From assembly GCF_018294505.1 (NCBI RefSeq), contig NC_057809.1, positions 512,975,693-513,039,692 of the forward strand: 64,000 nt of DNA, given 5' to 3'. Origin of the DNA: Triticum aestivum (taxonomy: Eukaryota > Streptophyta > Magnoliopsida > Poales > Poaceae). A program made the translations under genes and the position numbers. How positions within the stretch are numbered: position 1 is the stretch's first letter; each line of letters opens with the position of its first letter. The notes beneath the pieces were generated by a model. That model saw nothing but the letters and a program-made list of their open reading frames with translations. It had not been told where the DNA came from and searched no databases. Positions 22,791 to 36,201 of the stretch are shown here, one piece after another.

Positions 22791-25700
22791 TTCTGGAATA
22801 CGGCACTACTTAGCATAGAACAAACCAGCTTTCTATTATTACACAACTATGAATACAAGGTCTCCGATATTACAATGAATAACATCGGCAGGGTGACACT
22901 ACGCCTGCCACGGTTGCTCCATGCAAGCAGCAGAACAACACGATGCAGCGGAATAACTTTTAGCAGCGGAACAACGATGAAGGTGGTGAACTCAACTCCG
23001 CAGGGACTCTGGCTAGAACGCTGACCCTAGCTCGCACGAACGGAAACCACGACAAGCATGCAATCAAATCCGGCATGACCTGCAAACTGGCATGACACGC
23101 CAGGTTAGTACATTGAATGTACTTGCAAGCTCACAATAACCAGGAGCAGTCAAGACAAATAACAGCCTGGCAATTACAGGTTAAGCAGGAATTATCATGA
23201 GATCATCCGGTCAACATGGCATGAACAACATGAACATGGTACAGCTAGAACAATATGAGCATGGCATGAACATATAAATCTGACGAAACTAGCATGTAGC
23301 ATGATGACACTATATGCACCACTTATTCTGCTCGGGTTATCTCATAACCAAACGGTGATCCTTCCGGCGATCATAACCATGACCAACACTTGGTCTCAAA
23401 CAGTGATCCTTTCGGCGATCACAACCATGACTAAAACTTGGCCTCAAACGGTGATCGTTCCGGCGATCACAACCAACTTATCTCCATATCGAACCATGGT
23501 TGTTATGAAGTACATTATTATTAATTACTGTTGACTCACAGTGTGACCGACACGAACTGGGCCCTTATCCGTGGGCGCGGCTATCGATAGATTTAATATA
23601 CACTCTGCAGAGGTTAGTACATTGTACCCACACTACGGAACCCATGGCCTCGCACTCCCATACGGGTGGACCAACGGCATTCCGGAAAAACCGATCTACT
23701 GCCATGACACTCTCCCGGCCACTCCGACTCACTCCCCACTGGGCTAGTCCTGGGTGGCCCCGTGTCTACCAAAGACACCAACGACCACCGTCGTGGCCAA
23801 ACATAAACGGTCCCAAACGAGGACCCAGATACATAACAACAACAACGGGCACACAAGGCTTATGTCCACCTACCTGATCAGGGTAGTGCACGCCCATAAC
23901 CTTCCCTCGTTGGAGGCACCAGCGAGAGGCATGACAATAGACCCAGTTAGGACCTTCCCATAAAGGTAAGCGTGGTTGCACTGGTCAGTTCGATATGGTG
24001 GCACCATGACTCAACCAACAGTTGTTCAAGTTCAATTTAATCCGGTTAAACTTGAATGCAATATGCTGGGCCATGATAAAATAACATGATGCAATTACAA
24101 TGCATGAGCATGATATCAACATAAGCACGGGTGCAACATAGCTATCCACCATATCAACAATGAATCATCTCCAACTGAGCATGGCATAATGATGAGCATG
24201 AATATTACCAGTACAACACTACTCATAGCATAACATGACCACTAGCATGAACCATAAATACCATGCAAGAACTCATCAATAACATTATCGAGTAAACACT
24301 TAACCAACTAACAGCAATGGAACAATGCATATTAATAGTACTCGGTAACTGATGTTAGTCATGCACCGAAGAACATGACCAACCCAACATGTACTACTAT
24401 CAAGCATAGCAATATGAAAGTAATACTAGCAAGTAGCTCATGATAACAAAGTGCAAGAGAGCATAGCGTGACGATAATCACTGTTCCACAAGCATGACCG
24501 AAATAACGACAGCAGTAGCAAAACAAGCATACATTTATTAAAGATTCAAGTTGAAAACCAATGCTATTGCATGGCTATCATGCAAATGGTGGTTGTCGCT
24601 TGCCTGGGGTTGAAGAATACACCGGGAGAAAGTGCGAGAAGCTCGCGGAACGAATCACCGGAAAGCATTCTCTCTTAGAGGGGGCTGATTAGGGGCAAGG
24701 GCCAAAATAACATTTTTCACAGTGTCAAACCATCATGAAAATGGAACCAACAAAACGGGATCGACAAAACGAAGAATCACCTCATTTGGTGTTGCGAGCA
24801 AAAAGTTATAGCCCGACGAAGTTCAGGGACCAATCTGTCAAAAGACCCTCTACAAACAGGCCCCTGAGCTGAAAAACTCAAAACATATTTCAGACAATAC
24901 GCCTTCAGAACACAGAAAGCGCATTTTCAGATAAAGCAGGAGCGGAATACGCTTACATCACGTGAAAACATACTTTCTGAAGTACGCTTCCACTTAACCA
25001 CGTGGACTGTGGCGGGGTCGGGCGTGGGGTTGCTGACGTGCGGGTCCCGCGGGGTGGGACCCGTCACTTATCCACATCGGCACCTGGGGTCCACGCGCAG
25101 TGGCGGGACCAGCGGCCTGGGGCGCTGCCAGGTGGGGTCGGGGCGACACGGGTCCACCCGGCGCGGCGTCTTCTTCCTCCTCCCTCTGTCCCGATCGAGA
25201 CAGAGGAGGAGCAGGGGAAGCGGCGACCGGCGACGGCTCCCAGCGGCTCCGGCCACCTCCGGCAGGGGCGAAGCCACCAGTGAGCACAGGAGGAGGTGCT
25301 GCTCCCGCCTGGAGCAGCAGCAGACACCGGGGAGGAGCATGGTCGTGCCACCACGCGGAGGCAGAGGGCGATGGCGGCGACCAATGGGGGAAGACGCGGC
25401 CTTGGGGGCTCCAGCGATGAGGGGATGGGCAGGGAGACTCGCCGGAGAGAGGGGATTCCGGTGGTGGTGGCTGTGAGAAGAGGGAGAGCTAGGCGAGGCC
25501 CAACTTGAGAGGAGACCCAAGGCGGCCATGGCGGCCATTGGGGTGCTCGGGAGCTCTTGGAGCTCAACGGAGGGGTCGGGGAGGACTGAGAGAGTGAGGC
25601 GAGGCTGCTGGTGTGCTCAAACGGCTCGGGGGAGGCCTATATATAGGCGGGCGAGAGGGATGTGCTCGGGTGCCACCGGGCACGTCTGGCGGAGGCTCTG

Positions 25701-26962
25701 GCGAGGCTCAGTGATCACGGGGAGGCACAGGAACGAGACGAGGGAGGCAACGGACGAGCTACAGAAGTGCACAGGGCAAGAGGGGCCGAGGGCGCAGAGG
25801 AGAAGTGGCCACGGCGCCATAAAAGCTCGGTCGGCCACAGGGAGCAATGGAGTTGTCTGATAGGTTTTGGGTAAGAAGGACTTTCATCCTGGTAACTTTG
25901 ATAGGATTTGGATCAAGATTTAATATAGTTGCTTAACAACCACATAAATTGGTCCAGAAGCTAGATGTGGATGATGCACTCATATGGTGAGGCCACTTGA
26001 GCTGAAATTTGGTAAGGCCTAATGATTTGGTCATAGTAAGATGCTGTAAAAATTTCATACCAATTGGACAAGCCAAAGTGGTACTTGCTTCACAAACATC
26101 TTCACTGACCAGAATCTTGCAATAATTCTAGATGAGTATTGGCTTGATGAATTGGCCCCAAATTTGGTGGAGAGAAGTTATTTGGGTAGGAGAACAATCT
26201 GGTAATTTATCAGGATTTTGGAAGCAATATAAATTATACTTGCTTCACAACTTGAAAATTTTGCTAGAAGCAAAGATTTGGTCATGTGCTCTCATAGATG
26301 ATTGGATGGGGCTGAATTTTGGACGAGTGGGATAATATGAGCACATGAAGGAGTGTGCAAAATTTCAACTCATATGGATAAACCTAGCTACCACTTCTTT
26401 CACAAAGGCTTCCCTCGGACGGGAAATTTGAAAAATCACTGAGGAAGTTTGGTTAGGCAAATAAAGTCAAATTTTGGCACAGGTCAATTATTTGGATAGG
26501 AAAGGATGTCCAACAAGTTGGGGTCAAATGGGCAAAGATAAATAGCACTTGCTTCACAATGTGCCATTTAGGGCAGAATAGGAAATGATTATTGAGCATG
26601 ATGAGATATATGGCCAATGAAATATTTTGTCATATTTGAGGAAGATATGACCCAAACAATTTATGAGAATTATTTGGGGATTTTTGGATGGACAGAAATA
26701 TTGGTTGCTTCACAACCTAGGGCAGATAGGGTTATTCCTTTAATAGAAAAAGGAATTTTCCCTGGAAAAGAAATTAGGGTTTGGTCAAGCAGTGGAGTGG
26801 CATGATCTTGGCAAAGTTTTGAGGATCATGAGTCACTTGGGAGAGGAAATGAAGGTGATTTCCCAGGTGACAAGGCCACAGAACCACACCAAAAAAAGAA
26901 AAACAGATCAAAAACCAATAAATCAAAAGAAAAAGAGAAGGGCCAAAATACAGGCTGTTACA
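22791..26962 (-). repeat. LARD LTR B1 (lacks first 65 bp and an internal ~372 bp)
   Basis: Starts at TTCTGGAATACGG, equivalent to 30208 in B2, and ends CTGTTACA at 26962. Compared with B2 it also lacks about 372 bp at 25842 (B2 44280-44651). Otherwise collinear with B2, including the tandem triplet (23353-23485). Confidence 0.85.
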
Positions 26963-29900
26963 ACTCTTACCCCCTTAAAGAAATCTAGTCCTCGAGATTT
27001 AGTTGCTCAGGGAACAACTATGACTTGAGGACACCATTTCCATCTCGGGTATCCTTTTTCCTTTATTTATTGTTCCCTTAAGAATTTCATATGATCTGCT
27101 TACCTTGCTGTGGGGTGGTTTGCTTCACCTTTCCCAATTCTGACGGGTCTTTGCTCATATACCAATTCCTTTTTACTGACATTGATTCTCTCATACCTGT
27201 GGTGATATCCAATGGATCTAAGCATAAATTTTCTTTTGGTCATGAAAACCTTTTTACTTCTGTCATGGGGTTGCTTCAAATAAATACAGGCCTGCTGGTT
27301 TCAATAAATGCTGAGAATTAATCATGGCCATCTTTTGACGAGATCTGACTGCTCATAGGTGGTACTGATTTATTTTGATTTACCCCTTTGGCTCGAGTAT
27401 GAGATAGGTACCAATGATTTGACTGCCTTTTGTCAGGAGCAATATAACGGTGTATGGAGTTATAGTTGTGTCATACCTCAAATATTTTCATCTTGAGACT
27501 GGCCTGATAGGGGGCTGACGGACAATTTCTTTTCCTGATAGACTGCTCATGTACTTGATTTCATTGCTGAGTATATCGGGTCTGAGCTGATTGTTTGGAT
27601 TTTGACTTTCTCATTTTGTCGGTATACCTATTTGGATTTTCCATATTAACCATTCCTAGCGGTTCAGCGGGATAAGATCCTTGTAAAACAGAGTAGGCCA
27701 CTGAGAGTATGCCTTTGTGGATCCATATGGAATTACGGACTCCGACTGATTTGGGTATCCGGACCCTGATGGTCGTACAAAAGTCATCATACCTTTGCTG
27801 TCAGTCTGACCTTTTAACGGTCATGATTTTCTTTGTGAGGATACCTTATTGGAATAACTTGGTCACACCTATCCTTGATTCTTTGTATGACCAGGGACGT
27901 GATTAGTGCAATATTTTTGACATTGTTCCTTGTGCCTGTTTTCTGACCTGGGTCCGCACACATATGACATATACCGGGGTTTGTAGCTATACGGAGCTCA
28001 TTGCTGACGCCCGTCATACAAGAAGGTGACAAGGTTTTAGGACATCTCCTTGTCAGTTGCGGGAATAATGAACTTGATGACCTTTGTCAAGATTGCTGAT
28101 TCCGTGATGTCATCCCCAGAATCTTGTCAATTCTTGTAATTCATGGGATGTATCTCTGCTTATTTTCCTTTGCCTGACTCATGAGGTTGTGGGATCCTCA
28201 CTTTCCTTAGGTATATCTGCTGGATCCTTGCCACAATCTCGTATGAGTGATTAATATGACTGGGGATACATGCTCACCATATACAAGAATCACATGCAAC
28301 CAAACACTAGCTTTCTGAAAAAGACACATGCCCTGACGGATTTGTGATTCTGACAAAATGTTGCGAGTCTGATTTTTGAGCGGTACTGCTTATCATATAA
28401 CTTCTGAGGATGGTGTATTAGTATGATACTGACGCAGACGGAATGGCTTACGAGAGAAGCCATCCGAGTAGCTTGCTGAGGAAGACTTGTTATCTTATGC
28501 TCCAATCTTTTGTCTAGGTATCGTGCAGAAGAAGGCTCTATATCTTACACATGAAGCTTGGTCTGATTATTGTGCTGGAGAAGCCTGAGTTCCGTACTTG
28601 AGAAGCTTCTCCTCGGGTTGGCTTGTTGAGAAAAATTCATTTTTGTCTATCAGAAGCTTTTACCGCTGTATCTTGTTGAGAAAGATCGGGTATCTTGGAC
28701 CGGAAATTGTTCACATATCATGCTGAGGAAATTTTAGGAGCCTTGCATCATAAATTTCTTCGGATAACATGTGGAAGAAGACCGAGTTTCTTGCATCCAA
28801 ATCTTTGTACTAATATTCAGACTGAAATCTACACACACGCCCATAATATTCTGGGGCTGATTAGTTGCATGAGAAAATTTGTTTGACTGTCTGTCTTGAA
28901 CATATCACATTCTGACTTTATTCCGGATGATAATGTATCTCAAGCATCATGCATTGCTGAGCCAAAATTTGGTATATGATCCATACCTTTGATTGAAAAT
29001 GTACTATTGCTCTTGTACCTGACTTGTGTTGTTGCTGACTTGATCATTACTGCTGTGAGGAATTTGTACTGATGTAGACTCAAGTTATCAGTACTGTTGT
29101 GAGGAGTGCACGCTAATGCAAAATTGATTATCACCCTCAAAATCAGACATTCCTCGTTTCACTGTAGTCGGCTGAGAATTCCATTCGTTTTAGCTGAGTT
29201 TCCAAATATTTGAAATCCATATCACTTCTTCGGGTCCGGTGTCAGTTGATGAGCAACTCTTTATGGGGGGGAAATAATGTAACACCGGGGCCCAAAAGAA
29301 AGAAGCAAAAGAAAACTCAACTAAACAAAAGCACACAACAACAATCAATTCACACACAATCAATGTCACATATTACTGCTAATCACACAACATATGCATG
29401 CCTACTTAATCACACAAATCTCGCGGAATCTCTGGTTCTACGATCTAGCATGTTGTGACGGTGTGCATGGGGACGAATAAATGTGTGGAAGAGTTGGTGT
29501 AAACAGCGCTACACCAAGTGCTAGCTTAGCCAGGTAGCAACCTAGACTAGCTCGGAGTCGAGGACGCACTCGAATAACCTGTAGTGGGACACGAAGATCG
29601 CAACCACATTATTATCAAGCGGACGGAAAAGGATCCGTACTCGTCCAAGGAATAGGATAGCGGGGAAAAACTGAGGCTGCTGACATTGCCCTTTTTTGAT
29701 AACTAAGATCATTAAGGGTTGCCAACATGATAAAATGAAAGAGCGATTCGGGATAGAAGCATGTCCATCACTGAAACGATAGGCGGGGCTGAAAGGAGGA
29801 TATCGGCGAGATACCTGAGCACCAGTTTTGCAGACGGTGTCGGGATCACTTGGCATCACTCTGCTGGGACAGAAATGACACCAAACACCGAAGAACGAGC

Positions 29901-30142
29901 AAGAAAAGAAAACTAGAGAAATTCAACGAATGAGCTGTAGTGGATCCGAACCGATACCAGCTACACTCACCATATAAACTGTTAGCCACAAATACTAAGG
30001 TTATATGCATGCTATGCAGCAAACAAATGCAGCAACCAAAAGCAATAAACAAGCCGGACTTCAAACTACCAATTTCTATATGTTTCTACCGCTCGCGCTG
30101 ACTAGGGTGTCCTACAGCCAGAACTGCTCTAATGCCAAGCGC
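26963..30142 (-). other. LARD internal domain B (3180 bp, non-coding)
   Basis: Collinear with domain A (8975-12177) from the polypurine side (26963-26988) to the primer site at 30126-30137, which has two changes (TGGCATTAGAGC in place of TGGTATCAGAGC). No gag or pol motif in any frame. Confidence 0.8.
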
Positions 30143-30925
30143 TGTGGCACCCCGGCTCGGAGAAACCGGAACGCCCCGTATTCCAGCCCAGAGATCAAGG
30201 AGAAGTCTTCTGGAATACGGCACTTCTTAGCATGGAACAAACCAGCTTTCTATTATTACACAAATATGAATACAAGGTCTCCGATATTACAATGAATAAC
30301 ATCGGCACGGCGACACTACGCCTGCCACGGTTGCTCCATGCAAGCAGCAGAACAACACGATGCAGCGGAATAACTTCTAGCAGCGGAACAACGACGACGA
30401 TGGTGAACTCCACTCCGTAGGGACTCTGGCTGGAACGATGATCCTAGCTCGCACGAACGGAAACCACGACAAGCAAGCAATCAAATACGGCATGACCTGC
30501 AAACTGGCATGCTTGGTCAGTACATTGAATGTACTTGCAAGCTCACAATAACCAGAAGTAGTCAAGACAAACAACAGCCTGGCAATTACAGGTTAAGCAG
30601 GAATTATCATGAGATCATTCGGTCAACATGGCATGAACAACATGAACATGGTACAGCTAGAATAATATGAGCATGGCATGAACATATAAATCTGACGAAA
30701 CTAGCATGCAGCATGATGACACTATATGCACCACTTATTCTGCTCGTGTTATCTCATAACCAAACGGTGATCCTTCCGGCGATCACAACCATGACCAACA
30801 CTTGGTCTCAAACAGAGATCCTTCCGGCGATCACAACCATGACCAACACTTGGCCTCAAACGGTGATCCTTCCGGCAATCACAACCAACTTATCTCCTCA
30901 TCGAACCGTGGTTGTTATTAAAAAT

Positions 30926-33711
30926 TGCAACATCCCAAATTTTCAATTAGGAATGTTATACGTAGGTCATTCATGCATATCATATTTTATTTGCTTTTCG
31001 TTTCGCGATCCTCGAAATTCTAAGCAACTCAAGGACCCTCGGAGAGAGTTGGGGATTTCATGGTTTTCATAAATGAATTTCATCGAATATTGAAACGAGG
31101 ATTAGTTGTTTTATTATCTTTCTCTCCGAAAATATTTCATATTAAAATATATGAGAGGAGATAATATGACTTCTCCAAAATAAATGAAATATTGGAGGAA
31201 AACTATTAAAATCAACTTTTTGATTTTATTCGGATTTTATTGCTAATTTTTATTTGCATAGGAAAAAAATATGCATTTTTCAAAAATTTCATTTTAGGCC
31301 AAGAAAATGTTCACCTTGTTCTAAATATTCTATTTAGACGGTGAAAATTTGTTTTGGTATTTTTAGATTTTTTTTCTAGAATTTCTTTTCGGCAGAATAT
31401 GTCAAAAAGAAGAAAAGAAAAAAAAGGAGGAAGCCTGCCGGACCGAACTGAGCCGTGGCCCAGCTGGCCCAGCCAGCCCCGCGCGGTCGTCGTCTCCGAG
31501 CCGGACACCTCGGGGGAGTCCGAGTCGCCGCCGCCATGGCCTCGCCCCCTCCCGCAAGACGCCTCCCCTCCCCCTTTAAAAGTCGGACCCGGGCCCCCCC
31601 TTGGAGCCCCAGGCCTCCACTGCCGCCAGCCCCGCAAGCCGCGCCGCCAGCCCTGCCGCCACCGCACGCCGCCGCTCGCCGCCTGCTGCTGCGCCACCAC
31701 CAAGCCTTTGTCGCGCCACCCTCCGCCGCCCCGTGCCGCCGCCCGCTCGCCGGAAGCCGGCGGAGCCGTGCTGGAGTTCGAATCTCGTCGTTCGTTTTTT
31801 TTGGTTTAGGTAAAAACCGCCGTTTTAAAAAAAACCTAGTTACGTTTTTTAGACCGATTCGTTGGTTTTCTCGGTTTAGTTTATTCAGCGGATGTTCGTC
31901 CGTACGTTCATTTCAACGAACGGTTTTCGCCCGTTAGACATAGACAATGAACGTTCGTTCGTTAGCCTGTTCATCCGTTTTTCTTTTCCTCGGGTTTTTC
32001 GCGATTATTTTCTATCGCAATTTCTGATCCGATTTTCGTTTTAGTTTTTCTTTTCGCTCGTTTATCAGAATCAGGCAATTCAAGCGCCTAGATCTTCGTC
32101 TCGAAGCCCTCTTTCCGTTTAACCAACTTAAACAAGATTTTGGTACTGTAAAATTAGACTTTAGTCTAGATTAGTAATCGGATCTTGTTTCTTTCGCAGC
32201 TTGTGTTTCGTTGCTCCGTTTGATTTGATTCTTTTTGCAAACCGGAGTTCTTAAGTTGAACTTTCTGGTTAGATCTTCTTATTTGAGTTTTACCCATGCA
32301 TCTTTGTTTGATTTCTTATGTATGCTATTGTTTGTCTATGATAGAACACCCGGAGTGCGAAGCGTGCTACTATGAGTCTCTAGGTTTCACGGATCATCAG
32401 CAAGGCAAGTAACACTTTGATCATACCCCTTTATTACCCAGTTTTTATGCATTAGTTCCAATCCTCAAACACTGCATGATTAGGATGTGATTAACTTGTG
32501 GGTTCGGGAAGTAGATGATGAGGTAGAACCTATTACCTGTTTTATTATCAAACCCTCGGGAGTTACCTCTACGTTGCTTATATTGCTATGCTATGCTCGT
32601 AGACGTGGATTGGGTTTGAGTGTATCCATGACAGATGTGAGATTGTTAATTAATGTTTCAACTTAAGGTGGCAACTTTAATACACATCTGGGTGGATTGC
32701 TTGTTTGGGCACCTGGAGAATCCAGTGTTCTCCTAGGATATCCCGGAGTACCCGTGTGATCATCCTACGGTCCGCCACCCAGGCTCAAAGGGATCTTAAC
32801 ATTATTCATGCTAGAAACTTCCGTGTGCAGCCACAAGCCATTATGGGCTCTGGCATAGTATGAGTAAGTTGTGTGACCTCTTTCAGTGGTGGGCTAGCAG
32901 ATGTAGAGGGAAAGTAGGTGTAACTGTCCACCCAGAGTAAAGAGTAAATGCTTCTGAAAGACTGTGTCTCGGTCATCCGTTTCTCAAACATCATGTAGTG
33001 TGAGAAATTCAATGGAGGAGATCGAGTCTTGTGGGGAAAAGTGCACAAACCTCTGCAGAGTGCACAATCTAATCATGGTTAGCCGTGTCCTCGGTTATGG
33101 ACATCTTGAGTATCTAGTACTCGGATTTTCCTTTAGTATCTCATCACTCTAAATTAATTTGTTGGGTTAATGAACTACTTTAATTGGGATTGAGTTGGAG
33201 GAGCCTTCTCAATGATATTTCAACTACCATGATAGTTAAAATAAAACTTATTCCTTTGTTGTACGGAAAAATTGGCTTTTCGCAAAAACATTATAACCAT
33301 ATAGCCTCCACTAGCCAAATATGCATATAGTGTTAGCATTATTTCTATTCATTGCTCTACTGTGTTACATTGCCAGCATATTCCATGTGCTGACCCGTTT
33401 TCGGGCTGCAACATATCACGTTGCAGACTTTGCAGACGAGGAGTAAGGTTCGCTAGGTCGTTGCCGTGCAGCTCAGCTATGTCATTGGAGTTGATGGACT
33501 CACTTTATCTTCCAAGCCTTCCGATGTTATCGTATTAGATGGCCTTAAGCCATATTTGTTGTAATAAGTTCTCTTTTGGAGACATTCGATGTAATAAGTG
33601 TGTGATTGCTACTCTGTTATAAATCCTCCGAGTACTGTGTGTGTCAGCATTACCGATCCAGGGATGACACTGAAGCACAGAGACTTGGCCGTTTGAGGTC
33701 GGGTCGCTACA
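30926..33711 (+). repeat. 5' LTR of the chromovirus
   Basis: Starts TGCAACATCCC (3' LTR: TGTAACATCCC) and ends GGGTCGCTACA. AT-rich U3, then TATA-like TTTAAAAG at 31575-31582, then a GC-rich segment (about 31430-31780) and a T-rich leader. Frames in the GC-rich part (for example 31455-31937) are low-complexity Pro/Arg and not conserved in the 3' LTR. Confidence 0.9.
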
Positions 33712-33714
33712 AGA

Positions 33715-33726
33715 TGGTATTAGAGC
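33715..33726 (+). promoter_or_regulatory. Primer-binding site of the chromovirus
   Basis: TGGTATTAGAGC, one change from the tRNA-Met complement TGGTATCAGAGC, 3 bp after the LTR. Confidence 0.85.
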
Positions 33727-33819
33727 ACACGCTGAGTGTAGGATAGGACCACTAAGCTAAAGCCTTAGATCACTACTCTCTTCTCATTTCTGACTCATCT
33801 CCACTTTCTACTCTTTAGG

Positions 33820-34563
33820 ATGGCGGGCGCAAGGAACAAGTTTGCACAACCGGATGAAGAAGCACCTTTTGGATGACACTTGAAGGAAGTCACTAAGTAC
33901 CTAAACATTGCAATACCAAGCTTCATCGGGACTTACAACACCACTTTACCAGAAGAGGAGCGATGGATGATTCAAGTTCAACTTCCAGGAAGGACATTCA
34001 CGCCAGTCACTAAGCCCATAGAGTTTTCCTTTGATGCACCAACCCGGAGTCTAGGAAAGAGTATGGCAGCCCACATCACCATGGGACGCATTGGAGAAGT
34101 TTACCATAAAGAGCTTAAGGATACTATCTACCAGATTTATGGGCGCCGAGATGAGCAATGGGAGATGATCAGCACCAGGAAGGATAGATTAATCGCAGCT
34201 TTCATCCAGGAGTTAAACCAGCACATTCGTTGCCAGGAGAATCAGATGTGCGCAGGCATGATAGATTTGAAGAAGGCAATGACAAGGATCACCGAGCTTG
34301 AAGAAGAACTCAAGTCTACACGCGATGGATACGAGGAGGAGATGACGATACTAGTGGAGATGAATGACGATATGATAAGGAAGCTAGGAGTATTCATGGG
34401 AGACCCCGCGCCAGGAGGAGAAGACGACGAACCTAAGGAGATTCGTTCTGAAGACTACATCATCATCGATGACACAGATTCCGACCCGGATAGTAGTGAT
34501 GATGACTTTGAAGACGAAGCTGGAGCATACATCATGGAGTCTTCCACTGATCAAAATTTCTAG
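33820..34563 (+). pseudogene. Extra ORF upstream of gag (247 codons, one stop)
   Basis: ATG at 33820 (AGARNKFAQPDEEAP), one in-frame TGA at 33874-33876, then open to 34563. It is not gag. It contains a compact N-terminal region (HLKEVTKYLNIAIPSF, WMIQVQLPGRTF), a probable coiled coil at about residues 130-190 (MTRITELEEELKSTRDGYEE), and a very acidic tail (DDTDSDPDSSDDDFEDEAG). It lies about 200 bp before gag, in the same sense. I do not recognise the family. Extra ORFs of unknown role are known in some plant Gypsy elements. It could bind nucleic acid partners or act as an RNA/protein adaptor, but nothing in the sequence proves either. Confidence 0.65.
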
Positions 34564-34761
34564 ATAACCACCAAAACAGTAGTAGTAGTCTACCATGTAT
34601 ATAGTGTAGTCTGAGCACTTTTGTAACAATAATTAGATCAATTTGTATGCCCTTGCTTGATTGATTGAGTGATATGATTGTGTTTGTCTCATGTGCATAT
34701 GGGTAGTGTTTTCCTCACTAGACCTCATTCTATTCTACTTCTCTTCCCTCTAAACTCTCAG

Positions 34762-35712
34762 ATGCCTCCGAGACGTGACCCCGGATTTACCTTTCCACCG
34801 GAGCTCACTCGGTTGATCCAGCAGCAGAATACACTGAGGCAGTTGTTAGTTCAGAACCAAGGCAACAACAACAACAACAACAACCCACCGCCACCACCAC
34901 CAGTTGACAACTTAGCCCGTTTTCTGAGGTTGCAGCCGCCGGTGTTTTCCAGTAGCACCGAGCCGATAGTGGTAGATGATTGGCTCTACAGGATTGGAAG
35001 GGAGTTAACCACTGCAGGATGCACAGATGCTGAGAAGGTACGATTTGCGGCACATCAGTTGGATCGACCAGCAGCCTCATGGTGGGAGAATTACACTGTC
35101 ACCTATCCTATAGCCACTGTTACATGGGATCAGTTTCAGCAAGCATTCCACACAGCCCATGTCTCAACTGGAGCTATGAGCATGAAGAAGCGTGAGTTTC
35201 GCAACTTACGCCAAGGGAACCGTACTGTGGGGCAGTACGTGGATGAATTTAGTAAGCTATCTCATTATGCCCCTGATGATGTGGCCACAGATGCCGCAAA
35301 GCAGCAGAAGTTTATGGAAGGGTTGAATGATGAGATGAGCATGCAGTTGATGGTGGCAACATTCAACAACTACCAGGAGTTGGTAGACAAGGCTCTTATG
35401 ATTGAAGGGAAGTAGCGGCAATTTGAGAGCAGCAAAAGGAAGTATGGACAAGGAAGGTACAACTCAGGAGCTCAGCAGAAGCCTCGATTAACCCCGAACT
35501 CAGGAGGACTTGTCCATAACCATGGAGGTCACAACCACAATGGAGGGAGTTCTCACAACCACAGTGGCCCCAAGAATGGAAACGGGAACGGAGCAGGTAG
35601 TAATCAGAACCACTCTAACCCAGCCACACCCGCCAAGAAGGACCTAAGTCACATTACTTGTTTCAAGTGCGGGAAGACTGGACATTACGCCACTGAGTGC
35701 CCTGAAGCAAAG
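34762..35712 (+). pseudogene. Chromovirus gag with zinc knuckle
   Basis: Start ATG at 34762 (PPRRDPGFTFPPELTRL). Asn-rich and Pro-rich linker, then gag core (FSSSTEPIVVDDWLYRIG, LDRPAASWWENY, FRNLRQGNRTVGQYVDEF, KFMEGLNDEMSMQLM). In-frame TAG at 35413-35415, most simply from CAG. The frame then continues through a Gly/Asn/His-rich linker to a CCHC knuckle CFKCGKTGHYATEC (about 35670-35710), which binds the element's RNA. Gag and the later pol blocks mostly share one frame, as expected for a single polyprotein. Confidence 0.85.
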
Positions 35713-36201
35713 AATGGAAATGACAATGGAAGCGCTGGGAAGAAGCCCAACCCTTTCAACAGGGGACAAGTGAACCACATGAACGTGGAAGAGGTTGAGG
35801 AGCAGCCTGATGCCGTTAATGGTAAGTTTTTGGTTAATTCGTTTACTGCAATCGTTCTTTTTGATGCTGGTGCATCGCATTCATAGATATCAAGGGGATT
35901 CGTGGATAAGTATAAACTACCCACTAAAGTTCTTAGGACACCTATGCTAGTAACCTCACCCGGAGCTGAGTATATGGCAAGCAGTGGATGTTTTCAGATG
36001 CCATTAGCCATTAGAAGCCATGTTTTCCCCTCAGACTTGATAATTTTGGAGTCACAAGGATTGGATGTGATACTAGGAATGGATTGGCTATCGATGTATG
36101 GGGGAAACATCGATTGCGCGAGTAAGTCAATTTTGCTCACCACCCCGGAGGGAAAAGGATCAAGTATGTATCTAGGCATGCGCCTAGGAGGAGCCAAGTA
36201 A
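35713..36201 (+). pseudogene. Chromovirus aspartic protease
   Basis: Same frame as gag. Active-site block VLFDAGASHS at about 35855-35883 (DAGAS, catalytic Asp present) is followed at once by a TAG (35884-35886). Then FVDKYKLPTKVLRTPMLV and GLDVILGMDWLSMYGGNIDC, the hydrophobic-hydrophobic-Gly motif that ends retropepsins. A TAA at 36199-36201 and frame changes between about 36200 and 36300 separate it from RT. Confidence 0.8.

Noticed and set aside
24994..25860. Long frames in LTR B1 (up to 167 aa) and their B2 counterparts (43481-44529, up to 235 aa)
   Set aside because: The B1 and B2 frames agree only for short stretches before frameshifts, and the products are Pro/Ser/Arg-rich with no domain.
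31311..31937. Frames of 130-160 aa in the chromovirus 5' LTR
   Set aside because: They fall in the GC-rich leader of the LTR, are Pro/Ala/Arg low complexity, and are not kept in the 3' LTR (39566-40053).
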